Positions 23,600-34,061 of a stretch of DNA of 64,000 nt are shown in pieces (position 1 is the stretch's first letter; each line of letters opens with the position of its first letter). The position numbers were made by a program, and so were the translations under genes. The stretch spans positions 1 through 64,000 of the forward strand of contig NCSJ02000192.1 in assembly GCA_002812745.2 (NCBI GenBank). The letters run 5' to 3'. The stretch is from Scytalidium lignicola. Its lineage: Eukaryota > Ascomycota > Leotiomycetes. Below the pieces are notes generated by a model. That model saw only the letters and a program-made list of their open reading frames with translations. It was not told the origin of the DNA and ran no database searches.

Positions 23600-25701
23600 A
23601 TCTATGGATAACTTCATCGCAAAAGCTGTACTGCTTCTTTAGCAACATACTGATGGCGTTGTTGACTGCGTAGTGATGATTCTGCAAAGAATGAAGAACT
23701 TGATTTTGGTAATTGATCGATTAAGTGAGCTTGCAAGATATGGTGGGATAAAAAAGAAAGAAGAAAAGAGAAGAAGGTGGGGAGATATGAGATTTTAATG
23801 TACATGAACTGGATGTGTGACTAATCAATTAGCAGCTAAGTTAAGTTACATCACTCAGATTATTACCCCTCTGACTGACCCACTGTTGGCATACTCCATT
23901 CTGGAGCTGACGAGGCTATAGGCCCTGATAGATGAATTAAATCCCTCATTGTTGTCATTGTAGCTAGAGTTAAGCAATGTTTCTTTTTGAATAGATTATA
24001 GACCTCACTTACAGATCACAACTTAGAATTTAACAATGATGAAAATCGACTCCTACACATAGACGCCTCTTTTGCTACCACTTAGACATCATAAAGGTCA
24101 ACACAGTCTGAGACTACTCAAACCAATTATAACCTCAACTTCGCTCCTACGATTTCCTAACTCTCTTCATGATTAACCAAAAAATAAATTGAAAATTAGA
24201 TCAAACAAATGACTGTGTTTTTGAAAGCTACGTATAGAATATTATCATAGTACCTAACTATACAAAATACAATGTTTAAACCGACTACACTAGATCCTAC
24301 TTACGCTTTCCGAGTTTGGCCACTGTTGATGAGTTTAACTAGTCGGTTTAAACTGTAGTATGACACGAAGTTGTAAGTGTGTTCTAAAGTGCGTTATCGA
24401 TCGAAATTGATAATTAGCCTTTTAACGATTCCGCCTTTTAATAATTCGATAGATTACCTCAATCTACTTTCACTATATTTATTGATTGATTTTTAATGTA
24501 TTGAAAGGATACAATATACGCAGGTACACAGTATACTGTGTATAAATAGGGCTTCACCCCACTTCTGTAGGAAATCAAGTCGTCAACTCAACTCTATTGA
24601 TACATTGCAATAGACCTCTTGTCAGCTGGTGTCTCAACTTTCTCATCACCGAATATTTTCAAGTTGGATTGTCCTGCAGTTGCTACCATTTTGACATCTG
24701 ACGTTGTTTTCTAAGATAGAGAACAGATATCATGAGTTGAGGTGGCAAGCCCGACAGCTGCTTATTATTGCAATAATGTCCGACTAGAGTAGAAAATTTA
24801 AGTTATTTCTGAATAGGCAACTGCAGAGAATTGAAGATACAATTCGATACAGGAAGGACCATTGAAATACATAGATTTCGCAGTAATTGATGAGGAGCTT
24901 TCTTGTATCTGTTCATTTTCCCATCTTTGCTGTGGTCTGCGCCGTGACTGCCCATCCAACACCCCGAAGATCCCCGGTTCGATGCAAGGGTCTCTCTTCA
25001 CCGCGCCCAAGTGAGACACAGCCACCGCTGATCGACTTGGATGTAATTAATGCATACACCACTTCGCAAATATGACTTACCATTGGCTCCATTTATAAGT
25101 GCATGCGGCGATTTGTTTCGCTGCGCTTTAAAACTATGGCGATGTGTCCCTGGACGCCTCCAAGACAGTCCTGGGTGCTTGCCGCCGCATGCTTATGCTT
25201 ATGCTTATGCTTATGTGGGATGCAGAAGGCACGTTGGATTGCTTCATTGTTAGGACATAAATGGTGACGCCAAATCAGTGGTGGTGATCTAAAGGACAGA
25301 ATCCGAGTCGAAATACAAAAGCCGCTGAGCTATCCAGTAGAGCTGTATTTCGCCTCTATTGGGCTGCTGCATCGGGATAGAACTAGCTATTGAAAAGATC
25401 TAGTTCGAATTAGTACATGATTTCGTTGGAAGTTAAGGCTCATGATATTCAGCTATTGATGGAGTAGACCAGGGGCGGACAAAACACAAACGAAATATCA
25501 CGTTTGATATTGAATAATAGTTTCTTTAACAGCGCATTGAAAAAAAAGGGATATCATTCACGAGTTTTAACGCCAAGGTTTTAACAACTGTCAACTTAAC
25601 CAGTATCACGATTGGGAAAAGCCATGCAATGGCTAATTCGTATCTCCAACTCAATCAAGCAAGATCGATCATATGATGAACTGTATATCATAGAGACTTA
25701 A
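23600..25701. other. Intergenic region with no supported gene
   Basis: Contains the THI5 promoter side, a hairpin at 24274-24353, a TATA-like TATAAATAGGG at 24540-24551 and a short hexamer repeat (TGCTTA, about four units near 25190-25213). Short open frames occur around 24800-25250, but none shows a known motif or splice structure. The stretch 24274-24620 could be an eroded LTR (TGTTTAAACC start, internal TATA box), though no partner was found. Confidence 0.45.
24274..24353. repeat. Perfect 14-bp inverted repeat (hairpin)
   Basis: GTTTAAACCGACTA at 24274-24287 is the exact reverse complement of TAGTCGGTTTAAAC at 24340-24353, separated by 52 bp. The arms do not extend outward or inward. It could be the termini of a tiny non-autonomous element or a cruciform. 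Confidence 0.6.
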
Positions 25702-26421
25702 TTATTTGTCCTCATCCTGATGTTCTTTGGCGTCCATGCAAATAGCAATCCCAGCGGCCATAATAGGGTCTACTCCAGGAGCGACAGTCAAAGCATACTT
25801 GAAAGATCAATCAGTTATCTTCCTCTGCTGCTGCGGAAAACTGAGAACGTACCGTGCGGTCCCCCAGCAATTCCCTTCCATTTAGAAGTTGTCTGGAAAT
25901 AATCGCAATGACCTGGTCACCAAATCTGATCTCTCCGTCCCACGCAGTCCAATTGGCGTGGGCTGTTAATTCGACCTGGTTGCCATCAAAGAAATTGGTG
26001 AATGTAACATCCATCTTGGTCTTGAACACTACGAAGCACACACAAACGAGCATCAGCATAGTAATCTCAGAGAAAAGGTTAAAATCTAGATGTTTGACTC
26101 ACATGTGAAATGACTTTTCAAAGTCATGACCTCCTGACCATCGGGTGTGGTGAAGTGAAATTTAGGGATGACTTTGATAATAGACTCGGAGATCTCAAAT
26201 AGGTTGTTGCCTTGCATGTCATCAATGTATTTGCGGTTGTGCAGGGTGAATACTTTGCTATGCACGTTGATGATAGGGTTGCCATATTCATCCTCGATGT
26301 CAAAGCCGTGGTCGGCAGCTAGACTAAGAATCTTTTGTTTGAGAATGAGGGTAGTTGGTTGCCGTCGGATGTGGTCTGGGTTGAGCCCGATGGGAGAATT
26401 TAAAGGAGCAAGCAGAGCCAT
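25702..26421 (-). CDS. LURP-one-related (LOR) tubby-C-like domain protein, 196 aa
   Basis: Three exons (26103-26421, 25853-26028, 25702-25797) with GT-AG introns of 74 and 55 nt give one intact frame. The protein starts MALLAPLNSPIGL. It carries the beta-barrel signature of the LOR/DUF567 family: TLILKQKILSLA, DIEDEYGNPII, FTLHNRKYIDD, then KTKMDVTFTNFFDG, QVIAIISRQLLNGRELLGD, and after the last intron YALTVAPGVDPIMAAGIAIC. The fold resembles tubby and scramblase beta-barrels. The fungal function is unknown and no enzymatic residues are evident. Length matches the family (about 190-220 aa). The start is the only in-frame ATG before the domain. Confidence 0.88.
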
Positions 26422-27050
26422 GATAGACGATGACGGATTTTATTTGTCCTGTTAATCCTCAGGTCTTCGCGTTGGTCAGGGAAATTTTCAGTGTATATAT
26501 ATATCAGTGATAAAAGAGACCTGGCAACCGGTAGATCATTCCATCTACTCAGCCGAATCATTGTGTTGTCGATGCGTGCTTGTGCTCAGCTCTGCTTACC
26601 CTTTCAGGTGGTTTGCCTACGTCTTGTACAGTAAGAACTAGGAATAGATGAAACGTTTAAGCACTTGAGCTTGTCCAGTAAGATGAGGTAAAAACGCGAG
26701 GAGAGGTAGCTCGTACAGCTGCTTACCCACTACTGTAATTATAGCCACCACTAAGCCTCACCGCAGCAGGTATCCTTGTAATTAACCCACACAGCTTACC
26801 TCAGCTACCCCGAGAGGCAGATTGGCAGTTTAAGCAAACTCTTCAATTGCAAGCCGCTATCCCTGCCTTTAGAGATGTCTTATTTAATCGCCCAAGGTTG
26901 TTTAATCCGATCTAGATCGCACTTAGTGATAAATACCAATTCACAAAGATCCGTGTTATATTTCCTAAAGTACACATGCAAAGCATGGCCACAATCTATA
27001 TCCTAGACACGGATGTGCCGTCCGAGCAAGTCAAACTAACCAAATAATAC
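26422..27050. other. Intergenic, nothing recognised
   Basis: Upstream side of the LOR gene, including a TATATATATAT run near 26495 that could serve as a promoter element. No coding or repeat signal supported. Confidence 0.45.
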
Positions 27051-27059
27051 GACCTTGGA

Positions 27060-28561
27060 TAGCGCGATGCAGGTTTCCATCCTCTCATCTTCGAGCCCGC
27101 TACCCCTTGGTCATACGGCGTAGGTATAGACTGGGCATGCCAAATGGTCGGTCAAATGGGTGAATAATGACTAAAGTCTCGGGTCGTATGTGGAAATTGC
27201 TTGAGATGGAGTCTACCACCTTCAGCCTCCACGAACGGCTAGATGTCGCAGCTCGGCGTACTGATATCACCATGCGAGGGCCTAATGGCACTCTTGTATA
27301 CACACCGTCCTAACCGGGGACGAGAGTCGATCGTGGCAGCTGGCGTTATAGCCTCGTCGTAGTCTTCTACCAGGCGATCGAGGAGCATGCGTTGTGCCCC
27401 GGTAGTTCGTTGTTGTTCAAGCAGTCTTCCATTTCAGGCGCAACAAGGAGCGTAGCCCAGCGGCTGCCACCGACTAGCAGGTACGCTCCACGGGGCAAGA
27501 GATTCAATTAGTAGCTGATCCGGCAGGTATTGGCTTACGAGATTTCTTAAAGTACTCAACAGAGTCGGTAGATGTGGCGCTAGAAGGGATATGAGGTGGT
27601 CCTTGTGATATTTGTCCGGGTGAAGAGAGGGGTTAAAGGAGAAAGTCCATGTCGGGCTTGCAGCATCTGAAGCTCGAGAATAGAGGGAGTAGCTGGGAGA
27701 ATTTTATATCACTCGCGCAAAATTCGAGCAAGAGAGTAATTATTATGGCATGGTTATAACAGAGCATCTTCTCTCATCTTCTCTCATATTGGGGTACCAA
27801 TCTCGGCGCACCGCCTCGACAACGCCCCCAGAGTGCAGGAACTGATGGTGACTTATGAGCCCGCCAATGTTACTACCAATCCGGCTACAGCAGCTTATTC
27901 CGAATCGTGGCTCTTTCTTGGTCCTTGTCTTCACCGGCACCCTCGAGTACACAAGAGCTAAGATTGCCGAATTAGGCTCTCATGTTAACAACTCTACCAT
28001 CTGGAAGGATAGATTCCCCTTTTGCGCAGTTAATCTATTGACTATAACTGATGGCATTGTGATGGAATACAATCGTATGTACGGTTGGCTACGTACGGTA
28101 GCGATATGGGGTCTGTGGGTGCGCGCTCTGTATGGCCGTAAAGTGTAGCTGAGCAACAACCAATCAATCAGAAGGTAGGGTGCGGTAGAATAGGAGAAAG
28201 GAAGGCTTGATTATGGTAACTACGATAAGCTACTACTATATATATACTAAGTGGTAAAGTGTGGGGAAATCTGGGGTCGCGGGGTCTTCGTATGGGGTCT
28301 CTGCTCGTACCTATGTAGGGAACGAGAATTCCCTAGCACAGCATGAAACCACAAGGCCATGAAACACTGGGCTTCGGGAGCTTTGGCAAGTTCTACTACG
28401 ATCCTCAGGGCGAAGCCCTGTCCAAATATGGCTTCACGGAGCTCGAAGGGGGTATTGCAGTGCTCAGACCAGATGGCTACCTTGGATTGGCCACCGTATT
28501 GGATAAAGAGGCTGAGGTTGATGCCTATTTTACTCCGATCTTCAAAAATGCAGCTGTGTAG
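27060..28561 (+). pseudogene. Remnant of FAD-dependent phenol 2-monooxygenase-like gene
   Basis: The last part is the clearest. 28343-28561 reads GFGSFGKFYYDPQGEALSKY and later GIAVLRPDGYLGLATVLD, then VDAYF, like the C-terminal thioredoxin-like domain of phenol hydroxylases. 27855-28148 carries RLQQLIPNRGSFLVLVFTG, fitting the preceding strand-turn of that domain. At 27080-27160 another frame reads HPLIFEPATPWSYGVGIDWA, possibly part of the flavoprotein but uncertain. Frames change and stops intervene, and the GXGXXG start is not found. Family members hydroxylate aromatic rings using NADPH and FAD. This copy is broken. Confidence 0.45.
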
Positions 28562-28910
28562 ATAGAAGAGACTGCGTTTCTGTATCACGCTGTCAATCAT
28601 TATGGGTATCTATATGTTACAAAATTCCCATATAGCAAACATCCAATGCTGTTAAACCATCGTTACGTATATGATTTGTATGTCGGACCGTATGGCCTCC
28701 AAAATGTGATCAGAATAGAACCAAGTGAGGTATGAATAAATCCAAACTGGACGTAAAGCCAAGATCTCAATTGAAATCTCCATGCGTCAAAGCTGAATGA
28801 ATATTCAGCTGAAGAAAAGAATAAGGTTTCCAACAAGAGATAGTTTGCAGTCGTGCATACTAATCATTCCTTTTATTTAGTCACATCGCTTTTCATACCC
28901 CTTGGTATCC

Positions 28911-29362
28911 TTATGTGTTATGACATTTTTTTATACTTATATCCCAGATAAACGCCGTGAACCTCCGTTGCCACCAGCCAAGATCAAGCTTAAACTGACA
29001 TGACATGCCGTCGGCCGATGGTTCTGCCCCTTTGTTTGTTGCAAGGTACGCTACAGCTTCCCACTGCTGACCGTCGTCAATCCTTATTCCAATTCCCATT
29101 AGTTAGGCAGTTGATAAGGTTGATAAATAAGCAAATAAGCGGTTGGGGGTGATTATACCTGCTGCTGGAACATGACTTGGGTCTTCTCCCTTCTCTGCCA
29201 CAGATTCCTGCAAATAAATATCGCTCTCGTCTTAGCCGCAAAACAGAGACCGCATGGCAACACCAGGTTCTATTGTCTTGATCAATGATTGAAATAGGAT
29301 ACACGAAGAAAACAAAGAGACCATACTCCCTGGAATTCGATATGTGCTTCCTTGTTGTGCCA
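28911..29362 (-). CDS. Hypothetical small protein, exon structure uncertain
   Basis: Not recognised. The minus strand shows a short possible first exon starting MAQQGSTYRIP at 29362, a middle segment with EKGEDPSHVPAA near 29180, and an open segment RIDDGQQWEAVAYLATNKGA ending near 28911 with several Trp residues. Candidate GT and AG sites exist (for example GTATAATC after 29158), but I could not build one certain model. It may be a gene fragment. Confidence 0.25.
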
Positions 29363-29399
29363 TCGTGTAGTTACTCATATTGTATTGCCTTCGATGATG

Positions 29400-30022
29400 C
29401 AGGCCGACTCGTAAGGATTGGAAATATTAGTATAACAATAATAAGCTGTAGCTTGGATTAACTCTCAAAATATCCAGCCCCGCATGCAGCTGAACTGACG
29501 TATCTTTCACCACTCATTGCCTGACCGCTCAATGATCTGACTGTGCTGTACTACGATATATACTACCACATTCATCCCTTGGAGCTCTAGATTACTGAAC
29601 TTGATAATTACAGAAACTAATCGAGATTAAAACTATAGAGTAGAAATTTGGAGGCATTCTTAATCACTCGACGTTCTTGTCTATTACAAAGCTATGCTGA
29701 AAGTGGAGATAAATTGCTTATTGAGAGGAGATGTCCAAAATATCTCACGTCTATACGATATATTTATTCTTCTCTCCTCTCTCCTCTCTTCCCCTCTTTT
29801 ACTGACTTCCACGCTATCTCAATTACACCAGTTTATAGCTAAATATGTGAGGCCTGTGTTGATATATTTGCTGGAAACTGAAGAAACAATTAGCAATAGA
29901 AAAGTTAATTTCTTTTTCGGCAGAAAGACAACTCCTACCAACACTAAAGCCGTCTCGAGTCGGATGCTTCTAGAAAAATCAATATGCAATCTTTTCACAA
30001 AATGAAATATATCATATGATTA
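29400..30022. other. Intergenic, nothing recognised
   Basis: AT-rich, with a pyrimidine run (CTTCTCTCCTCTCTCCTCTC) at about 29769-29789. Short open frames lack any motif. Confidence 0.5.
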
Positions 30023-30803
30023 TCACTTTATGTCCACAGGTTTCGGTCCAACCGGATCCTGGACGCCTCTATTAGGCTCCAAGCGCGAAAATATCAAAGC
30101 GATCTCATCGATGATGGGATTTCTATAGCCTATTTCCGCTTCTCTGGAATACAACGCAATGATATTCTTTCCAGCTACGATGTGTAGGGAAGAGATGTCG
30201 TCCCTTTGCTGAAGCTGCCCGCAGATAGTCAACAGAAGGCAAGCCATGAGTATGATGGCGATATCCGGATTCCGGTAATTACTCAATAAGCATAATGCCC
30301 TGCCGTAATGGATCAGGAACATTGTGTTCTCGGATGATGACGAAGTCGATTGTTCGTATTGTTGAAGGCTGAGAGATGATGTAGCTATTACGAGATGCTT
30401 GATGCTCTCCTCTATATGGCACGCCTGTAAAACCAGCGTCCTCCAGAAGGCTGGGCTTGCATAGCTGGCCAGGGCAGGAGCGCAGATTCATAGAAGAACT
30501 GGAAGGCGCTTCGAGCCTTCACGTCACACTCTGGCCGGCCTGAACCGGTGGCGACTACGACAAACCCCACGGTGGATGGCCTCTTTGGAGCTTCATATCC
30601 GCCACATTTGCGCTGCGTATTGATGCAGCGTCTGCAAAATGGCTTTGCTTCGTCACATTTGATATGCCGATTCCTGTGCATGTTTAGTATGTTACTGAAT
30701 ATCTCGAGGGACGCTCTCTTGCTACCGACTTGCAGGTAACACAACCCGTTCGAGTCCGCTTGAGGGATCCGTTGTTTGCCGGCCCCGATGATGAATACTG
30801 CAT
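30023..30803 (-). pseudogene. Zn2Cys6 transcription factor, truncated and frameshifted
   Basis: The first exon begins MQYSSSGPANNGSLKRTRTG and contains CVTC. A short intron (GTCGGTAGC... to ...GCACAG, around 30676-30729) leads to NRHIKCDEAKPFCRRCINTQ and KCGGY, together giving the six-cysteine binuclear zinc cluster of Gal4-type DNA-binding proteins. Downstream, RSAFQFFYESALLPWPA is followed by a stop. Other frames then carry LLEDAGFTGVPYRG and HYGRALCLLSNYRNPDIAII, the usual start of the fungal-specific activation region. The remaining several hundred residues of such regulators are missing. DNA binding could survive in a short product, but the gene as a whole is broken. Confidence 0.72.
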
Positions 30804-31793
30804 GACGCCTGGCTTTAGAGCAGTAGAGTTAAATAGTCTCTAGCATATTTCCCTCGTAAAGTCCTATGCTCAAGTTGGCAGAAATGATTACGCACTGCAC
30901 AGTTGCAAAAGTTGAAGATGAAAACCCATATACGCGTGGAAGAGTGGATAACTGCGAGCCGGCTCGCAAACAGCTAGTTACGTGAAGAAGCGCGGAATGT
31001 CTTTACTTTCACACAGCTATATTAATTTCGGAAAAGCTAAACGCTTTTATATTAAGCTTGTATGAAATCTTCACTATTGCCTTCAATCTAATGAGATACT
31101 TCAAGGCTAAAAAGAATCAATAGAGGTTTTGTAATATCTCCGAATCTCCCCATCTTTGCCGTCTGGTGGGAGCCGCTCGCAAACTAACTGCTAGCTGCAG
31201 ATCAAATTCAGCCTAGACCGAATATGTATCCTCACGTACTTCGGGGTGGAATACTTAGATATTGTGATGTTTGCCACGATAAATTTATATAATGCAAAGT
31301 TATGTTCCTGATTCCCAAACACACAATCAATCTCGCAATCAAAAGTCAACAATATACAAACCTCCCCTCGAACATATAGTCGGCCGTCTTTCTCTACACT
31401 TTGAACATGTCTTTATTTCCACGTGATCAGACAGTCGTCCTTGTTGAACAGGCTACGGCTACTGTTATCATTGGTACGTACGCGAACAGTATGAATTTTC
31501 AACTATCAAAAACAACTAGCTAATAACAGCTACAGCTGGGGAAATACACCCATATCATATACGCACCTGTAAACGTACGTTTCATGTGAAAATGTCTCAC
31601 AGGTATGATAATTGCCCCGACTCCGACTCTATGACTTCATATGGCTTTTGCCATGGCTTGTCACGTGAGTGTATCAAATACCTGAGGCTACAACAGTCTC
31701 GAGCGAAGCGAGCTTCAAGAGGCTGGCACTCATATCAATGCCAGAGCCTTGTTATTATACCATTGAATAAAGTCGAGGCGTGGCAGAAATCAA
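30804..31793. other. Intergenic, nothing recognised
   Basis: About 1 kb between a minus-strand regulator remnant and the plus-strand HET gene, so it holds two divergent promoters. Two copies of GAGCCG/GCTCGCAAAC-like words occur near 30956-30970 and 31171-31183. No coding signal supported. Confidence 0.45.
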
Positions 31794-33707
31794 ATGGATC
31801 TTACAGATAATACTATCGATTACGATCCAGTAGATGCGTCACGTCGCGAAATTCGGCTCCTTGTGCTGAAGCCAGCTCCTAACTTCGAGGACAACATCAA
31901 CTGTGAACTTCGGAAAGTGTCTCTATATGACAAGCCAGAATATGCCTCCTTATCATATGCCTGGGGTGACCCTTCTGTCACATCTCAAATTTTTGTTCAT
32001 GGCCATCCGTTCATGGCGACCACGAGTTTAGTCTCCGCCCTAAGACATCTCAGATTGCGAGATGCAGCCCTTATATTATGGGTTGATGCCATCTCGATTA
32101 ATCAAAGAGATCTTCGTGAGAGGTCGCAGCAGGTGGGATTCATGGCCGAAATCTACAGGTCCGCAGTTTACGACCTCCTATGGTTGGGTCCAGAAAACGA
32201 AGAAATCAGCCGAGCCTTAGCGATCTTTGACGACTCTTACATGCATGCCTTCTTTATGAAGCCTGGAACTATAAGTGTGAGTGAGGCATGGTCAATACTC
32301 CTGAGAAATGCACCTGTTTGGGGGAGGATTTGGGTAGTTCAAGAGCTTGTTTTCGCGAAAGATATATGGATCATCTGTGGTCATAAAACTGTGAGATGGC
32401 AAAACAAGTGGTATACCACTGAAACAGGCTTCAAAGACGATATTAAACAAGAGATAGATGGATTGAGGTCTCGGACACCAACAGATCTCTTTAGTCTCTG
32501 GCGCCAGCTCCGTCACTTCCACTGTACCGACCCGAGGGACCGCCTTTTTGCAATTATGGGTATGGCAAAAGATATCGGAGTCGTGCCCGACTATGAAACA
32601 CAAGTGAAGGAGGTATTCGGTAGAATTGCAAGGCAGATTATTTTGAAGCATCGCACGCTAGATTTGTTGAATTACTGTCGAAGCAAGCAATTGGTTAAAT
32701 TTGCGTCTTTGTCGAGGACAGACACGGAGTTTCTTGAGGCACTTCCAGCTGCTTTGAGACATAGGTGGACAGATCCTGATAGATGTTCATGGATTCCAGA
32801 CTTTGTAAATCAAGAAAAACTTGAGAACGATCGTCTACCGGGGACCCGGTGGCACACCAATCCTGATACTGGGAAAAGACGTTGGACGGATCCTATTTTG
32901 GAAATCTCCCATCCAAACTCTAAATTAAGCTCACATTGCCCTCAATGGGTTTTCTCGGAAGACTGTTTGGAAAATCTAGGAGCAAATCCTAACTCTTCAG
33001 AACTCCGGCTTAATGGTATCATAATTGACAGGGTTGGGTCAATTCGGAGATCTAGCCAGCCTTTCCCAAAGTGTATGTCAACGGTTGATTTCTATGGACT
33101 ATTTCATTTCAGATCCATTCAGCCTTTCCCGGAAAATACATCAGCGACTGACTTTTATGCACAAATATATAAAGAGCTTGCTATCTCTAAGCCAAAGGGT
33201 TGGAAATACTTCAACGGAGATAGCCTTCATAAGGCTTATTGGCGTACCATATTCTGCGATAGCATTGGTCATTCAAGGATTATTTCGCGACAAAGTAGAT
33301 ATCAGTGGAGGGAATATGTTCGGAAAGTAGAAAGAAAACCGATGAATATTGTTCCAAAGACTTTAATATCAATGTCATCGAAAGCAGCAAAAGAGAGCTA
33401 TGACAGACGGATGGGGCGTGCATTTCATGAACTTGAATTAAACCTCCCGTGCAACAGTTCATATAATTTTTGCACTACCACTCAGGACTGTTTTGCAACT
33501 GTCCCATGTGAAGCGTTGTCTGGGGACCTAATTTGTGCGTTAGAGGGCGGGCATGTTCCGTATATTCTTCGTCGCGTCGCTCAGAATCACAAAGAAGACT
33601 CAGTGGTTCTTATAGGGCCTGCATATGTTCATGGATTTATGGACGGGAGAGTTCTTGAGCTACGGGACAATGAACGGGTTCAACAAGAGCTGTTTACCTT
33701 GATTTGA
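31794..33707 (+). CDS. HET-domain protein (heterokaryon-incompatibility family), 637 aa, intact
   Basis: A single exon. The HET domain occupies about residues 50-185: YASLSYAWGD (50-59), LWVDAISINQ (95-104), QVGFMAEIYRSA, LLWLGPENEE and WGRIWVVQEL (176-185). The family element DPRDRLFAIMGMA and then VPDYETQVKEVF follow. The C-terminal third is poorly conserved but ends with the common TTQDCFATVPCEAL and VLIGPAYVHGFMDG strands. HET proteins trigger growth arrest or cell death when incompatible mycelia fuse; this is known for characterised members and assumed here. The start is the first ATG of the frame. It is the only undamaged complete HET gene in the window. Confidence 0.9.
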   Translation: MDLTDNTIDYDPVDASRREIRLLVLKPAPNFEDNINCELRKVSLYDKPEYASLSYAWGDPSVTSQIFVHGHPFMATTSLVSALRHLRLRDAALILWVDAISINQRDLRERSQQVGFMAEIYRSAVYDLLWLGPENEEISRALAIFDDSYMHAFFMKPGTISVSEAWSILLRNAPVWGRIWVVQELVFAKDIWIICGHKTVRWQNKWYTTETGFKDDIKQEIDGLRSRTPTDLFSLWRQLRHFHCTDPRDRLFAIMGMAKDIGVVPDYETQVKEVFGRIARQIILKHRTLDLLNYCRSKQLVKFASLSRTDTEFLEALPAALRHRWTDPDRCSWIPDFVNQEKLENDRLPGTRWHTNPDTGKRRWTDPILEISHPNSKLSSHCPQWVFSEDCLENLGANPNSSELRLNGIIIDRVGSIRRSSQPFPKCMSTVDFYGLFHFRSIQPFPENTSATDFYAQIYKELAISKPKGWKYFNGDSLHKAYWRTIFCDSIGHSRIISRQSRYQWREYVRKVERKPMNIVPKTLISMSSKAAKESYDRRMGRAFHELELNLPCNSSYNFCTTTQDCFATVPCEALSGDLICALEGGHVPYILRRVAQNHKEDSVVLIGPAYVHGFMDGRVLELRDNERVQQELFTLI

Positions 33708-34061
33708 AAAATGTCACAATCTAAGTTCGTAACAAGAACCTTGGTCAATACTTCACACATTCTGATGCATGTTTGGTGGTACACGGTTTAGAAAAAANTA
33801 AAAANTTTTAGATTACTCTATATACTCTCCTGCTTTAATTAATTATTGAGTTATATTATCTCATGATTAATAACTTAAAAAGCTTGGTTTCTAGAATATT
33901 TTACGTAAACAGCAAGATCTCGTACGAGCAACAGCTAAGGTTTTGAGGTAAACGAAGACAAGGTAGAGTAGTTACTCCTCTGAATTGTCTAGAACTCAGT
34001 TCTAACAGCATAAGCAGAACCAAAAACCTGATGATAATTTCACTCGGATCTTTCAGACACA
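33708..34061. other. Intergenic, AT-rich
   Basis: About 350 bp with two ambiguous bases in A/T runs (around 33797-33805). Presumably the HET terminator and promoter of the next gene; no signal identified with confidence. Confidence 0.5.

Noticed and set aside
24955..25010. tRNA-like word GGTTCGATGC (B-box resemblance)
   Set aside because: No T-stem pairing, acceptor stem or A-box can be built around it on either strand.
25050..25253. Open frame containing an AlaTyr repeat from GCTTAT units
   Set aside because: It is a product of the hexamer microsatellite, without other coding support.
31586..31810. 74-codon frame overlapping the start of the intact HET gene
   Set aside because: No family features; it overlaps the HET start by 17 bases and is best seen as leader sequence.
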